Notes: generated from the sequence alone by a model not told the origin. A DNA stretch of 64,000 nt from Chaetoderma sp. LZ-2023a (GCA_034401795.1 CM067373.1:42671142-42735141), one strand, 5' to 3'; shown: positions 1 to 13,504, counted from the stretch's first letter. Made by a program: numbers and translations.

Positions 1-790
1 CTGGAGGAATTGATTCAAGACTCATAACACATCATCTATGACAACGTTAAATATGCTTAGGGACCAAGGCCCATTCAAATTTGTTCAAAGGAAGTTCGTA
101 CGTTAAAAAACATGACCGGCATCAAACTATCAAAATTTAGCTTTTTGTCATATTGACTTTTTTGTATTTGATGTATTTTGATGGCGAAAATTGCTGTATA
201 TATGCTTATCAGGGTGGCGAGTTCAAATATGCCACTTTCGAGATGGTTGGATAAACGGTTTGACTGCTATCTTGGTTTGCTTTCCTGTCATAGGCTCCCA
301 TAGTAAAGCAATGGGTCCATAGTAAAGCAATGGGGAATTCTTTAAACGACTTCTCAAGAACCACTGGGCCGATTTCAATTATATTTGGCAGAATGCAGCC
401 TTAGGGCATAGAGATCTAAGTTTGTTCAAACGAAGCTGATCGGCTAAAATCCAAGATGGCCACCGGCTAAACCAGCCAATTTTTAGAAATGTCTTTAAAA
501 ATCTCCGAAAACAGGTAGTTGGAGTAATATAGAAAGAATAGAAAGTAAACGCCCACTCTGCGATTTGAACGACGTCGGAGACGAATACCATTATCTTTTC
601 TTATGCACTTTTTTCGCAGAGGATCGGAAAACACACCTTCCAAAGTACTATGGAACCGAATCACTTCAAACTACAACAATTGCTTAGTACCAGAACTTTA
701 TCCCTATTACAGAAACTATGCCTATATACTAGAACATATCTTAAACACGTCGCCAAATAATAAGCACTGCGACTGCTGCTGACAATATTG
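1..790. other. Intergenic DNA with decayed dispersed repeat
   Basis: No gene is supported here. Around 440-475 there is a motif containing CCAAGATGGCCACCGG, the reverse orientation of segments seen in the repeat family at about 24.9-25.5 kb, so part of this stretch is probably an old copy of that family. The remainder shows only short ORFs with no recognisable protein. Confidence 0.4.
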
Positions 791-810
791 CTACCACCGC
801 CGCTACTGCC

Positions 811-813
811 ACC

Positions 814-871
<58 letters not shown>

Positions 872-973
872 CTACCTACCTACCTACCTACCTACCTACC
901 TATCGCCACCACCACCACCGCCGCCGCCGACGACGACGACGACTACGACGACGACGACGACGACTACGACGAC

Positions 974-1039
<66 letters not shown>

Positions 1040-1040
1040 T
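811..1040. repeat. Compound microsatellite (CTA, CTAC, CGA, AAT)
   Basis: Successive blocks are seen: (CTA)n at about 814-869, (CTAC)n to about 902, an ACC/GAC trinucleotide block to about 973 and (AAT)n to about 1039. Open frames here are homopolymeric (poly-Tyr, poly-Asp, poly-Asn) and are artefacts of the repeat. Confidence 0.97.
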
Positions 1041-1299
1041 TCATTCAGACTAAACCAACACATGTACAGGCGGTTCCACCATACGACATCTCCCGCTTGT
1101 CCTTGTGGAGAAGCAGAACAGACCACAGAGCACATACTTCAATGTTGCAGTAAGTATCAGCTGCTGAGAGAAGAGACCTGGCCTTTGTCAACCTCTTTTC
1201 TTGAAAAGCTGTATGTGCCTGTGGAAGAATGCAGAAAACCACAGATTTCATCTTGAGAACGGCTCTCCAAGTGTGATACCAGCGATCTAAAAGAAGAAG

Positions 1300-1358
<59 letters not shown>

Positions 1359-1475
1359 GATAATTATATATAACTATATATGACACTGACCACTCACATT
1401 GTAAAATTTATGTATATATGTTTCCCCATATACCAAGTCTGGGTGTAAATAAATTGAATTGAATTGAATTCAACA
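1041..1475 (+). mobile_element. 3' end of a non-LTR retrotransposon (fragment)
   Basis: The plus-strand frame up to the stop at 1254-1256 encodes a short tail with CPCGEAEQTTEHILQC, i.e. the C-x-C-x8-H-x4-C knuckle found at the C-terminus of many I/Jockey-type LINE polymerases. A 3' UTR-like stretch follows, with a (TAA)n tract at about 1300-1358 and a tail ending in repeated GAATT pentamers (about 1450-1470), as LINE/SINE tails often do. Only the extreme 3' end is present; the upstream side is replaced by microsatellite. The clade assignment is inference. Confidence 0.6.
1300..1358. repeat. (TAA)n microsatellite
   Basis: An uninterrupted TAA/ATA trinucleotide run of about 58 bp lies inside the 3' tail of the LINE fragment. 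Confidence 0.97.
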
Positions 1476-1604
1476 TTTACGCGATATTACAAAGCGGATA
1501 ATTGTCATACAGATAAGGGAATGTGACAGGATACGAATGATATGGAATCCATAAACCATAATCTATCGGTACAATATCAAATTTGAGATGAAATTAGCAT
1601 CCCT

Positions 1605-1845
1605 TTAAATAGTAAAGCCATACAATTGGTACAACTCTTAGTCCGTTACAAATTATGCGTTCATGACGTACTTATCTACTCCATTCATGGCGTCGTTGAT
1701 TATGACGTGATCCTACACGACACGTAGTTGATATGACGTCATATGATGGATGGATAAATTGGAAAGGTCCACTCTCTACAGCTAACGCTGTTTCCTATGC
1801 CAGCAACAGTTCCCTGGCAAATTACTTTAAAAACATTCAATAGAA
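1605..1845 (+). mobile_element. CRE-rich MITE family, rearranged partial copy
   Basis: The segment with GTTCATGACGTACTTATCTAC, several TGACGT/TGACGTCA motifs and the terminal TGGAAAGGT matches the 3' halves of better copies at 7.2-7.6, 26.4-26.8 and 59.3-59.6 kb. A degraded version of the family's central palindrome (CAGCAACAG context) follows the terminal motif at 1780-1845. This order differs from the other copies, so the copy is rearranged. Confidence 0.6.
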
Positions 1846-2984
1846 TAAATTTAAAGCATAGGACCTACAATTCTGAATTAGCTCTTTTCGCGTCGAACCT
1901 ACGCCATTTGATTCTGACGCCAGCTAACAAGTGACGAATTCTGATTATGACATCAAACAATTGAGTGACAGATCGGAACCTTCCATTATATTTCACGTTC
2001 CACATAATGAGGCCTATGCCATGCGAAATTTGATAGATCGATGTTGTTTTCAGAGATTACTGGTTGCGAAAAAGACGACGACGTCGACTGATTTAATTCG
2101 CTGTATATATCCATGTCTCGCACATGGTTTGTACCTGTCTACCTTAAAGGTGAGATACGCCAGATGCTGAGTAGGCCACTCATTTACCCGTCAATGTGTA
2201 CCTTTGTAACACAACTCACCTGAACACTCACTCGTATGCTGCGCGTATCGGAACCAATCAGACATTAATGAGAAAGCGTGTGAATCACAGCTTCATCTAA
2301 AAACACACAGCTTTACTGACCAGCTTCCCTCTAATTATATGACGTCACAATTAAACCTGCGTTAAACGTCCCCTCATGCGATGACTAATAGTGTCCCTCT
2401 TAAGATCTGTGGAATAGCTTAAGGCGCAGTCTTCTGGTTCAGTAGGGCAGGTGGTTTTTGACGAGGGGCGTCGATGAAGAGGAATCTCACAGTTAGTTCA
2501 CTTGTTATACGCGTTATCGTTTCGCACTTGCTGACCTTTCGTAAGGGTGATTGAGTTCAGTTGCGCAGCACAGGCTTCTGCAGAAGCGCAATGTCCGCTT
2601 GGATGCTTTTCAATGGTCGCTACCATCTCGCTCATGCAGCTTAATCACAATTAAAGAGATGCAGAACTACTGAGGAATGAGGAACATTGCTTTGCGCAGA
2701 ACCGAAACCGAGGCTCTCAAAATGTGTTTAAAAAGCATCACAAAATGCAACCATATGTTGCATGAATTCATCAAGAGGTAGCCTGCCTTGTGTTCTCTTA
2801 GAGGCATAGGTCAAACTCCGCTGACCAGAACGGTAATAAAAAGGGCACGTTGGTCAAGTTTCCTGCTCAAAGAACACGGCATCGCGGCCAGTCACTGACA
2901 TGGTTGCATTTGAACGTACCCATGCCAATGTATACACAACGTTTAAGTAAATGTGTCGAGCAAACTGATCCTATGGACAAGATA
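1846..2984. other. Intergenic, nothing recognised
   Basis: No supported gene, RNA or repeat. The open frames are short and have no family resemblance. Confidence 0.4.
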
Positions 2985-3095
2985 GAGGGGTGGATGGGTG
3001 GGTGGATGGATAGATAGATGGATGGGTGGATGGATGGAGGGAGGGAGGGAGGGAGGGAAGGGAGGGAAGTAAGGAGTGCGTGCGTGCGTGTGTTA
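2985..3095. repeat. GGAT/GGGA tetranucleotide tract
   Basis: Degenerate GGATG, then GGGA and GTGC repeats directly precede the 35-bp array. Confidence 0.9.
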
Positions 3096-3104
3096 TCATA
3101 CATA

Positions 3105-4990
3105 CTGGAGTGAAGTCTTCTGGGAGAATATAACGTATCGGGGAGTGAAGCATTCTGAGAGCTTACCATGTGTCGTGGAGTGAGGCATTCTGGGAGATTA
3201 TCATGTATCCAGGAGTAAAGCATTCTTGGAGCCTATCACGTATCTGAGAGTGAAGCATTCTGGGAGATTATCATGCATCCGGGAGTGGAGCATTCTGGGA
3301 GATTATCATGTATCCGTGAGCGGAGCATTCTGGGAGAGTATCATGCATCATGGAGTGGAGCATTCTGAGAGATTATCAAGTATCCGGGAGCGGAGCGCTC
3401 TGGGAAATTATCCAGTATTGTGAAGTGTAGCATTTGGGGAGATTATCATGGATCCGAGAGCGTATTCTGAGAGATTATAATGTGTCATGGAGTAAAACAT
3501 TCCGGGAGGTTATTATGGGGTGGAGCATTCTGGGAGATATATCCTGTATCCGAGAATGGGGCCTTCTGGGAAATTATCATGTATCATGGAATGGATCATG
3601 CTGGGAGATTATCATGGATCGTGGAGTGGAGCATTCTAGGCGATTATCAGGTATCCGAGAGTGGCGCATTCTGGCAGATTATCATGGATCATGGAGTGTA
3701 GCATTCAAGGAATGTATCATGTATCCGGAAGTGGAGCGTACTGGGAGATTATCATGGATCATGGAGTGAAGCCTTATGGGAGATTATCAGGTATCGAAGA
3801 GTGGAGCATTCTGGCAGATTATTATGTATCTGGGAGTGGAGTATTCCGAGAAATTATCATATATTGTGAAGTGCAGTATTCTGGGAGATTATCATGGATC
3901 ATGCAGTGGCGCATTCAAGGAGATTATCATGGATCATGTACTGTAGCATTCAAGGAAATTATCATAGATCATGCAGTGGAGCATTCAAGGAGATTATCAT
4001 GGATCATGGACTGTAGCATTCAAAGAGATTATCATGGATCATGCAGTTGAGCATTCAAAGAGATTATCGTGGATCATGGACTGTAGCATTCAAGGAGATT
4101 ATCATGGATCATGGAGTGGACCATTCTGGGAGATTATCATGGATCATGGACTGGAACATTCTGGGAGATTATCATGGATCATGGAGTGGAGCATTCAAGG
4201 AGATTATCATGGATCATCGAGTGGACCATTCTGGGAGATTATCATGGATCATGGAGTGGAGCATTCAAAGAGATTATCATGGATCATCGAGTGGACCATT
4301 CTGGGAGATTATCATGGATCATGGAGTGGAGCATTCAAGGAGATTATCATGGATCATGCAGTGGAGCATTCAAAGAGATTATCGTGGATCATGGAGTGTA
4401 GCATACAAGGAGATTATCATGGATCATGGAGTGGACCATTCTGGGAGATTATCATGGATCATGCAGTGGAGCATTCAAAGAGATTATCATGGATCATGGA
4501 GTGGAGCATTCAAAGAGATTATCGTGGATCATGGAGTGTAGCATTCAAAGAGATTATCATGGATCATGGAGTGTAGCATTCAAAGAGATTATCATGGATC
4601 ATGCTGTTGAGCATTCAAAGAGATTATCGTGGATCATGAAGTGGACCATTCTGGGAGATTATCATGGATCATGCAGTGGACCATTCAAAGAGATTATCAT
4701 GGATCATGGAGTGAAGCATTCAAAGAGATTATCTTGGATCATGCAGTTGAGCATTCAAAGAGATTATCGTGGATCATGGAGTGTAGCATTCAAAGAGATT
4801 ATCATGGATCATGGAGTGTAGCATTCAAAGAGATTATCATGGATCATGGAGTGGAGCATTCAAAGAGATTATCATGGATCATGCAGTGGAGCATTCAAAG
4901 AGATTATCATGGATCATTCAGTGGAGCATTCTGAGAAATTATCATGTATCCGAGAGTGAAGCATTCTGGGAGATTAGCACGTCTGCTGGA
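3105..4990. repeat. 35-bp minisatellite array (about 53 units)
   Basis: The unit contains GAGATTATCATGGATCATGG followed by an AGTGGAGCATTC block. Spacing measured between successive identical motifs is 35 bp (for example 4324 to 4359). Units before about 3900 are more divergent (GGGAGATTATCATGTATCC type), while those at 3900-4930 are more uniform, which fits recent expansion of the 3' part. The unit lacks stops and 35 is not a multiple of 3, so all three plus frames stay open with a 35-residue peptide period. There is no sign of a real gene. Confidence 0.95.
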
Positions 4991-4999
4991 ATGGAGCAT

Positions 5000-5090
5000 T
5001 CTGGGTCGGGGTGGTGGAGGGGGTGGGTGGGGGGGGGTGTGTGTGGGGGGTGTGTGTTGGGGGGGGTGTGTGTGTGTTGATCATGTATGC
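5000..5090. repeat. G-rich GGTGTGT low-complexity tract
   Basis: Runs of GGGGGG alternate with GTGTGT at the 3' edge of the 35-bp array. Confidence 0.9.
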
Positions 5091-6230
5091 TTGTGAAATG
5101 GAATATTTCTGTGTGATCTAAAACCATCAGATATAAAGTTGAAAATAAGCAATCGTTCTAAGGAAATCCATTAGAATAATTATCGTATTTATCGTTTTAT
5201 TCATCAATACCAATTTTTAAATCTTAATTTAATGAATTTTAATAAATCCTAAAGCATATCCTCTGTTCGAAACGCGGTACGTGTCAATAAGTTTGAAGGA
5301 AAACGTGTCTTCATTTAAAAGATAATAGTCCTTTAATTGTCTGGTGGTCATCAAGGCGTGTCTAACTACGGACAGTGGTCACACACCAGTGCTTTAATTC
5401 ATGTCTCGAGAGATAATATGTTAATGGTCACGTGAGTATATGTGGCAAAGACACAATCTTTATTGATATCTAATCGATTGTTATGTTCCGCGCGGAACTT
5501 CCCCAGGGCACACGAAAAATCTTACGTCTTCACAGAGCCAGTTTGCATATCAGATATTACCTATTGTTTTATTTACACATACAAAATCACATTCACATAT
5601 TAACCATTATCATGCAGTGTGTAAAGCTGGACGGTGGGCATGTCAAACAATGTGGATGCCCAGGGTCCCCAAGTTACACAGACCTCACAACAATTAGTGA
5701 AGAATGTATAGAAGAGATGCTATGAGATCTCTTACCGGGCTCGCGTCATTCGCAGTTAGCTCTCTGATCACCAGCGTGAACAATAAGGAATGTTTAAATA
5801 TTATATAGATTCTTTCATGTTAATTGCGAGTAGGTCGAATTGACCAAATAATATGGAGACTCGGTCACCATATCTCGTAAACTGAAATTTGTTTAAATTA
5901 ATGTAGTAATTAATGTAACTTTATTTTATAATGTAAGGGTATTGCTTCACTCAGAATGCGCCAGTAACTGTTCAGTGATTTACATTTTGTTAGGGAGACG
6001 TTTGTAACATTTCATTCACCTAGTCCAGGTCAGAATCCTCATCCTTGGCCGTGTGTGGGAGACTTTAGTTAGCGTAATCAATACGAGCCTACATGATTCA
6101 GTTCCACTCATGATTTCAGCAAATAAACAAGACATTTCTTCCTGAAGGAACAATACTGATTGTCGTATATAAGCTGTTGATTCAACCCTTTCATGGCGAA
6201 CTGGGCCAAAATCGGCCTCTGCAGTGGTCA
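5091..6230. other. Intergenic, nothing recognised
   Basis: AT-rich DNA without a supported gene. Short open frames (for example 5483-5725) show no domain. Confidence 0.4.
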
Positions 6231-6234
6231 TGAG

Positions 6235-6345
6235 GAATGCCCATGTCCCAGACCAATAACCGAGCCGGTCATTCCAGTGATAAATCTTCAATAATAGTCT
6301 TATCTTGGCCTGTCTTGTCCTGCAAATGGGCATTCAATAAGCAAA
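6235..6345. mobile_element. Half copy of the GAGCCAGTCA foldback family
   Basis: Contains AACCGAGCCGGTCATTCCAG and TAGTCTTATCTTGGCC, matching one arm of the palindromic elements at 27.46-27.61 and 35.42-35.53 kb. The other arm is missing. Confidence 0.6.
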
Positions 6346-7162
6346 TATCCTAATTTCGTGACCAATTTTTGCCAATAAAGGGTTAAAGCTGAACCGTCGC
6401 ATTAAAATTTCTTATTCGAGTACCACAAACAAGTGTTTTTTAGTTTTTTGCAAATGGTGTATCTATTATGTTTTGTGTCATATGCATAAAACAAGCAAGC
6501 CTGTGGCAATGGTACGTTCTTCGTCTTGACTGTACATTTTATATTCATTATATTCAGCAGCCTGACAACCCAGAATGTTACCATTATGTTGACCAAAGTT
6601 GTCAGGGGACTGATTAGTAGATATATCATATGTCATCGACTTGATTGGTAGGCCGAGATATATCATGCTCAACATTTATCCAGCACCCCACCCCCTATCA
6701 TCAAGCAGCAACAGCAGCCACCATCATCACGAGCATCACCAAGACCCCGCCCACACCCCACCCCCTTCCCCTCCACCACATCGACAACACGGCAACATCC
6801 GAAGAGGGGCTGGGGGGGGGGAATAAATTTGTTAGAAAATCAACAAGCTGAAGAGTTCTGACAAACTGCGTGTAACACAATAGAGGCTTATCTCGTGTAA
6901 GCCAGGAACAGATTGTATAGAACATTAAATATCAGCGAGTTACTAGTCAAATAGATCGTTTATTAATTTCAACAACCCCCCCCCCCCCCCCCCACCATCC
7001 CCCTCACGCCCGCCCGATACACAGTAACCCCTTGTTGTTCTAACCCAGTACTTGCGGCATGCATGTTGCTAATGAGTGCCTCACATTGATTACTTGACTG
7101 GAAGTCGGGACATATCTGTGCAGCAAACATACTTTTAAAATCTTCAGATTGTTCATTAATAA
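6346..7162. other. Intergenic with poly-purine/poly-pyrimidine runs
   Basis: No gene. A C-rich CACC/CCCC stretch lies at 6670-6825 and a pure C run at about 6977-6992. Confidence 0.5.
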
Positions 7163-7560
7163 TGGACCTTTCCATTTTCAGCTATGCCCCGCCCATCACT
7201 AGCTAAGCTCCACCCACACCTCGCCGTGCTGGGATTGATCGATCCCCAAATGCTCTAGCTATCAATTTCCTGAAAACTATACAGGGAAGCTGTTGAATTT
7301 TTTGTAACTAATTTGACTGGGTGCTGTTGCTGCCTATGGCAGCAACAGCGCCCAGTCAAATTAGTTTCAAAATATTCAACATAATATTTATTAAATAGCA
7401 AAAGCAAACAATTTGTACAACAGCGCATAGACCGTCTTTAAATATGCGTTCGTGACGTACTTATCGACGTCATTCATGACGCCATTCATTATGATGTCAT
7501 TGTACACATCACGCAGTTTATTATGACGTCATATGATGTGTGGGTACTCTGGAAAGGTGA
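7163..7560 (+). mobile_element. CRE-rich MITE family, near full-length copy
   Basis: Left end ACCTTTCCATTTT and right end TGGAAAGGT are inverted matches of about 9 bp. The centre is a palindrome with arms containing AATTTGACTGG and CCCAGTCAAATTAG around CTGCCTATGGCAG. The right half carries repeated TGACGTCA/TGACGT motifs. No coding capacity. Similar copies lie at 26.4, 51.4 and 59.3 kb. Confidence 0.75.
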
Positions 7561-8696
<1,136 letters not shown>

Positions 8697-9242
8697 AGGG
8701 AGGATCTAACAACGCGCTGATCACATCAGATCGAATAACACGGTAAGGCGTGTCTTGCACGACCTTGCGGCGATGTGAACTCCAGAGGAATGCGGTGGTA
8801 AGGCATGCATGACGCGGTAACACGTGGTTAATGCCTCTGGAACCGTTCTAATCACCTTTTGACCATGCTCTGTCAAGAACCGTAATGCGTAATGATTTGA
8901 CAATGGTTCTTGACTACTCCCTGGATCCCTAAAGATTCGCGCCCAGGTAGAGCAACCATAGCCAGATCTACGTTTGCTTTCACTTAATCGTAACTGCGAT
9001 CGTTTAGACCTAAACAACAGTTGAGTATATCTTAATCCGGTACCTCGTGCATGATACGTCACTTCATAGTGGTCGCGAAGCCACAAACATAACCGTTCAT
9101 GGTTAGTGTGATGTAACTGTTATATCAATAACTTTGCTGTTATTTAAAAGGACGGTGGTTGTTGCAAGGCGCCATAGCTTCAAGCCACGAGAGTAGCTAA
9201 AACATCAGTAATATAATAAGATTTCTGTGATTACACCTAATA
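8697..9242. other. Intergenic, nothing recognised
   Basis: An open frame exists on the minus strand (8721-9086, 121 codons), but its product resembles no family I know and I do not call it. Confidence 0.35.
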
Positions 9243-9412
9243 GATGAGAAAAACATTCAAACATAGTACCTTTTAAGACTAATTTAGTTTATTTTGACGA
9301 GCTTTCGCACATAAATGTGCTTCGCGAAGCACATTTATGTGCGAAAGCTCGTCAAAATAAACTAAGTTAGTCTTAAAAGGTACTTACTACGTTTGAATGT
9401 TTTTCTTGTCTA
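9243..9412. mobile_element. Near-perfect foldback element (arms about 80 bp)
   Basis: The inverted repeat is centred between 9324 and 9325 on TTCGCGAA. The arms match through GAAGCACATTTATGTGCGAA, then AGCTCGTCAAAATAAACTAA and AGTCTTAAAAGGTAC, ending in AACATTC/GAATGTT. Differences are a few point changes and a small insertion in the right arm. There is no coding potential. After the right arm comes CAGACTAACACGGCTACC, a motif I associate with dispersed repeats in other animals. Confidence 0.8.
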
Positions 9413-10414
9413 TACAGACTAACACGGCTACCTAACTTTTATAACCTAATAGACGAGAAGACTGGGTATGGCCGTAGTAATATCATCGGCTGCAAACATT
9501 TTAGGAAGAAGGTGCAGCCTAAAACCCGGATGCACAGAACAACGGGCACGCCACCACTTGTTTACCTTACGGTTATGCGTCTGCAAATATGACCGTCAGG
9601 TTCAATATTATGAACTATTTATTCTGTAATGTGATTTATCAATCTGTGTTTTATCCATGTTGCTTCATCCCGAGAGTGGTACTGCGTAGTAGCGTGTGGA
9701 CAGCCGAAGCTATCATTCTAGAACAACAAAGGGGCGGTGTTGTTGTGGGGGTGGGGTGGGGGTGGTGGTGGTAAGCGGTGACAATAAACATGCATAATAA
9801 AATAATATATCTTATTCACCAGCTTCTGGTCTGTGTTGTTCTCACACCATATTCCACGCACATCTGGGAGAAATTAACTTCTACCTGCCAATATACCTGT
9901 ATAGCGCGTCTCCGCCGACATAGACACAGGATATGGATATTTTAGATCATTCATTCGGTTACGGCCGACTGTCCACCGAGAAGAGGCTTGCCAGGGAAAT
10001 ATAACCCAGACACAACCTTTCGTTACACGTCGTTTATGGACAATGAATGCTAAACAACCAGATTTTGTACACAATTCTTTACCTGTTTAAAAAAAATTTT
10101 AATTCGTGCGTTTTGGGTCGGTGAACATCAATGATTTCTTGGCTTTTCACCAAAAAAAGAAAATTAGGACTAAAAAGTCCCCATGGGCAGTGTAACAGCA
10201 ACCGTTATACTGCTCCAGATAATATCTACATTTTGAGGAATTTCGCGGACGTACATGGCCGAAATGATAATATTGAATGCCATAACGGTGCTGCTTAAAA
10301 TTGGCACTGCTCTTCTTATAACCCTGGCGGAGGAGACATAATGGGTTTAAACAATGACCACCTTGTCTTAACTGTCTGCATGCTGCATTTTCCACGGTGT
10401 TTAACGCTGGAAAT
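9413..10414. other. Intergenic, nothing recognised
   Basis: No supported gene. A G-rich GGTGGTGG patch lies at about 9745-9770. Confidence 0.4.
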
Positions 10415-10495
10415 GCTTAATATTTTGAAAACCATTTAACTGAAAGCCACCCAGCAACTTTCAGTAAAACCTTTTCAAAATATTCAGCAGGTCCA
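10415..10495. mobile_element. Short foldback related to the MITE core
   Basis: The left arm AATATTTTGAAAACC and the right arm CCTTTTCAAAATATT flank ACTGAAAG/CTTTCAGT. The architecture matches the central palindrome of the CRE-rich MITE family, but the internal sequence is different. Confidence 0.55.
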
Positions 10496-10994
10496 GAGTT
10501 ATTGCTCACTGAAATTATTGTCTGGTGTCTTGCCGCAGTCAAACAGTTAGTGGAGCGCAGTCAGTCACCGTAGCTCTACATTGTCTCGCTCAGGTCTTAT
10601 TAATGTAAAGAGATGCGATAAAATCGTACGCATATGTTATCTTTAGTTGATCTATAGACCTACGTGAAATTACCATATAATATCCATGTATCATATTGCA
10701 TTAATTACACATACACGTGAAAGCGATACCTGTTTTTATACACGCGATTGACAAGCATCAATTTAACATTGAATGTAGGTGTATTGATTTACCGACGCTC
10801 TCCTTCATTGATTTAGATTGTGTATAACTACGCGTCAGTGGGAACCACACGCACGCGGGGATTGATCTTAGACAACAATATAAAGCTGATGTAGACCCTA
10901 TGCAAAACCTATATAGACCACATACTCCCGAAATCTTATTGTTGATTTTGCCAACATAAACTATGGCATCACGAAAGAGATACATAAATGAAGT
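10496..10994. other. Intergenic, nothing recognised
   Basis: No supported gene or repeat. Confidence 0.4.
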
Positions 10995-11905
10995 TCTTAA
11001 GCTATTGGTTTGGTTGGTGTCTATCTTAAACGATTAGTTTGATTGGTCTCTATCTTAAGCTATTGGATTGATTGGTTTTTATCAGTTTCTATCTTAAGCT
11101 ATTGGATTGATTGGTCTTTAACTTAAGCTATTTGATTGATTGGTCTCTATCTTAAGCTATTGGATTGGTTGGTCTCTATCTTAAGCTATTGGTTTGGTCG
11201 GTCTCTATCTTAAGCTATTGGTTTGGTCGGTCTCTATCTTAAGCTATTGGTTTGGTCGGTCTCTATCTTAAACTATTGCTTTGGTTAGTCTCTATCTTAA
11301 ACTATTGCTTTGGTTGGTCTCTATCTTAAACTATTGCTTTGGTTGGTCTCTATCATAAACTATTGGTTTGGCCTGTCTCTATCTTAAGCTATTGGTTTGG
11401 TTGGTGTCTTTCTTAAGCTATTGGTTTGGTTGGTTTCTATCTTAAGCCATTGGTTGTGTTGGTGTCTATCTTAAGCTATTGCTTTGGTCGGTCTCTATAT
11501 TAAGCTATTGCTTTGGTTGGTCTCTATCTTAAACTATTGCTTTGGTTAGTCTCTGTCTTAAACTATTGCTTTGGTTGGTCTCTATATTAAGCTATTGCTT
11601 TGGTCGGTCTCTATCTTAAACTATTGCTTTGGTTGGTCTCTATCTTAAGCTATTGGTTTGGCCTGTCTCTATCTTAAGCTATTGGTTTGGTTGGTGTCTA
11701 TCTTAAGCTATTGGTTTGGTTGGTTTCTATCTTAAGCTATTGGATTGATTGGTCTCTATCTTAAGCTATTGCTTTGGTCGGTCTCTATCTTAAACTATTG
11801 CTTTGGTTGGTCTCTATCTTAAGCTATTGGTTTGGTCGGTCTCTATCTTAAGCTATTGGTTTGGTTGGTTTCTATCTTAAGCTATTGGTTTGATTGGTTT
11901 CTATC
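10995..11905. repeat. 29-bp minisatellite array (about 31 units)
   Basis: The unit contains CTCTATCTTAAGCTATTGG plus a short TTTGGTCGGT-like segment. The motif GGTCTCTATC recurs at 11171, 11200 and 11229, giving a 29-bp period. Variants alternate GGTTTGG, GCTTTGG and GGATTGA. No coding potential. Confidence 0.95.
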
Positions 11906-11919
11906 GAATGCCTAATTTC

Positions 11920-12115
11920 TAGGTACCCATACATGCCATGCCCCGCCTGGTTTTACTCTCAGTCTATTATGGCTAATTTCCCTAGTTTTTACACACCCCT
12001 ATTTATCCTCCTGTGCTGAGAGAGGCGACGAGGAGTAAAGAAGATAGTCACACTCAGAGGCACGAACCAGGAACTCTAGTTAAGAGTGCGAGAATTAGCT
12101 TTGGCCACGGTAGTC
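11920..12115 (-). mobile_element. tRNA-derived SINE copy (reverse orientation)
   Basis: On the minus strand this reads like the elements at 38.05-38.53 kb: a box-B-like GGTTCGTGCCTC, then CTCCTCGTCGCCTCTCTC, a GGATAAATAGG block, AATAGACTGA and a GGTACC-type 3' end. It is diverged from the 38-kb copies. Confidence 0.55.
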
Positions 12116-12489
12116 GTATAAAACGCATTGTATCCATAAAATCAGGATATATGAGGTGGCATGTAATATGTTTGGTAGAGATGTGTATTTATTTGAAGAC
12201 AATAGGAATGCGATATTCTTTGCATCGGTATGCATGCACCAAACTGATTACACACTCGCTGGAAGTGCCATGGTGTTGGGGGGGGGGGGGTGTGTGATTA
12301 ATTCGGCCACAGTAAGTCCTGTAGATACATTCACTCACCACAATATCTCATTGTCCAGTACAGTACAATAAGATGTTTTGAAATAATGTTATATGTATTA
12401 CGGATGATGTACAACCACATTACGAGGCATCAACTAAAGGTGACAAAAGAAAACATAGAGCTATAACGTTTTGACAAGCGCATACAGAA
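12116..12489. other. Intergenic, nothing recognised
   Basis: No supported gene. A short G run is present near 12279-12289. Confidence 0.4.
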
Positions 12490-12600
12490 TAGAGGAATAC
12501 AATCTATCGATCAATCATATGACGTCATAATCAACTACGTCACATATAGGCTGACGTCATAATAAACTATGTCATGAATGTACCTAAGTCCGTCATAATA
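12490..12600 (-). mobile_element. CRE-rich MITE family, partial copy
   Basis: ATATGACGTCATAATCAACT, followed by repeated TGACGTCAT and GTCATGAATG, matches the right half of the MITE family in reverse orientation. The central palindrome is absent. Confidence 0.6.
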
Positions 12601-12602
12601 GT

Positions 12603-13075
12603 ATGCCACGTTGTACGAAATTGTACGAATCATCAACTAGAGGCCCCATAGTCAGAAGCACGTCACCAACACCTTACGAAGCACTAGCTGGAGGTCTCCA
12701 AGTCATAAGCAAGTCACCAACACCTTATAACGCACCGACTAGAGGTCTCCAAGTCAGAAGCACGTCACCAACACCTTATGAAGCACCAACTAGAGGTCTC
12801 CCAGTCAGAAGCACGTCACCAACACCTTACGAAGCACCAGCGAGAGGTCTCCCAGTCAGAAGCACGTCACCAACACCTTATGACGCACAAACTAGAGGTC
12901 TCCCAGTCAGAAGCACGTCACCAACACCTTATGACAAACCAACTAGAGGTCTCCCAGTCAGAACCAAGTCACCACCTTATGAAGCACCAACTAGAGGTCT
13001 CCCAGACAGGACCAGGTCACCACCTTGCGAAGCACCATGCAACTAAAGGTCACCCAGTCAGGACCACGTCACCAC
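12603..13075 (+). repeat. 51-bp minisatellite with an open frame
   Basis: About nine copies of a 51-bp unit (GTCACCAACACCTTA core). Because 51 is 17 codons, the plus frame from ATG 12603 to the stop at about 13046 stays open and encodes the repeating peptide RGLPVRSTSPTPYEAPT. The last two units are shortened by 3-nt multiples. There is no signal peptide or flanking conserved coding sequence. I regard it as a satellite that happens to be open, though a short repetitive protein cannot be excluded. Confidence 0.7.
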
Positions 13076-13504
13076 CTTCGATCTGTCAATCAATCAATTA
13101 AGTAGAGCTTAGAGCTATTCTGTCTTGTATGAATATTGCATAAACATGGACATCTACAAATTTGACGTAACTTGGCGAGTCCATTATCTGTCGCAGTCGT
13201 TGGCAATGGTCAGTCGTCATCGTTTACAACACTTTTATTTTACAATTGCTGATGCTGTTGTTATTTTTAGCTTTTTTTGGCCCCTTTCCTACACCGGATA
13301 CATTATGCAATATTCTTGCCACTCCATTTTGCTTGATTCCTCTTTTCCTTTTTCTTTTTTTCCTTTTCGTTTTTTCCCTTTATTTACCTAGCTTGCTTGT
13401 TTTAAAAAGTTTTATTTCACAATGTATACAAATAAATATCAACAGACAGTGTTGACACCAAACACGGGTGTCTGGCTCGTGATCCGCTCCCCTGCCCCCT
13501 CTCT

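Noticed and set aside
3105-4990. Overlapping ORFs of 96-201 codons in all three plus frames
   Set aside because: Artefact of the stop-free 35-bp unit.
8721-9086. 121-codon minus-strand ORF
   Set aside because: No recognisable domain and starts beside simple repeats. Not enough evidence for a gene.
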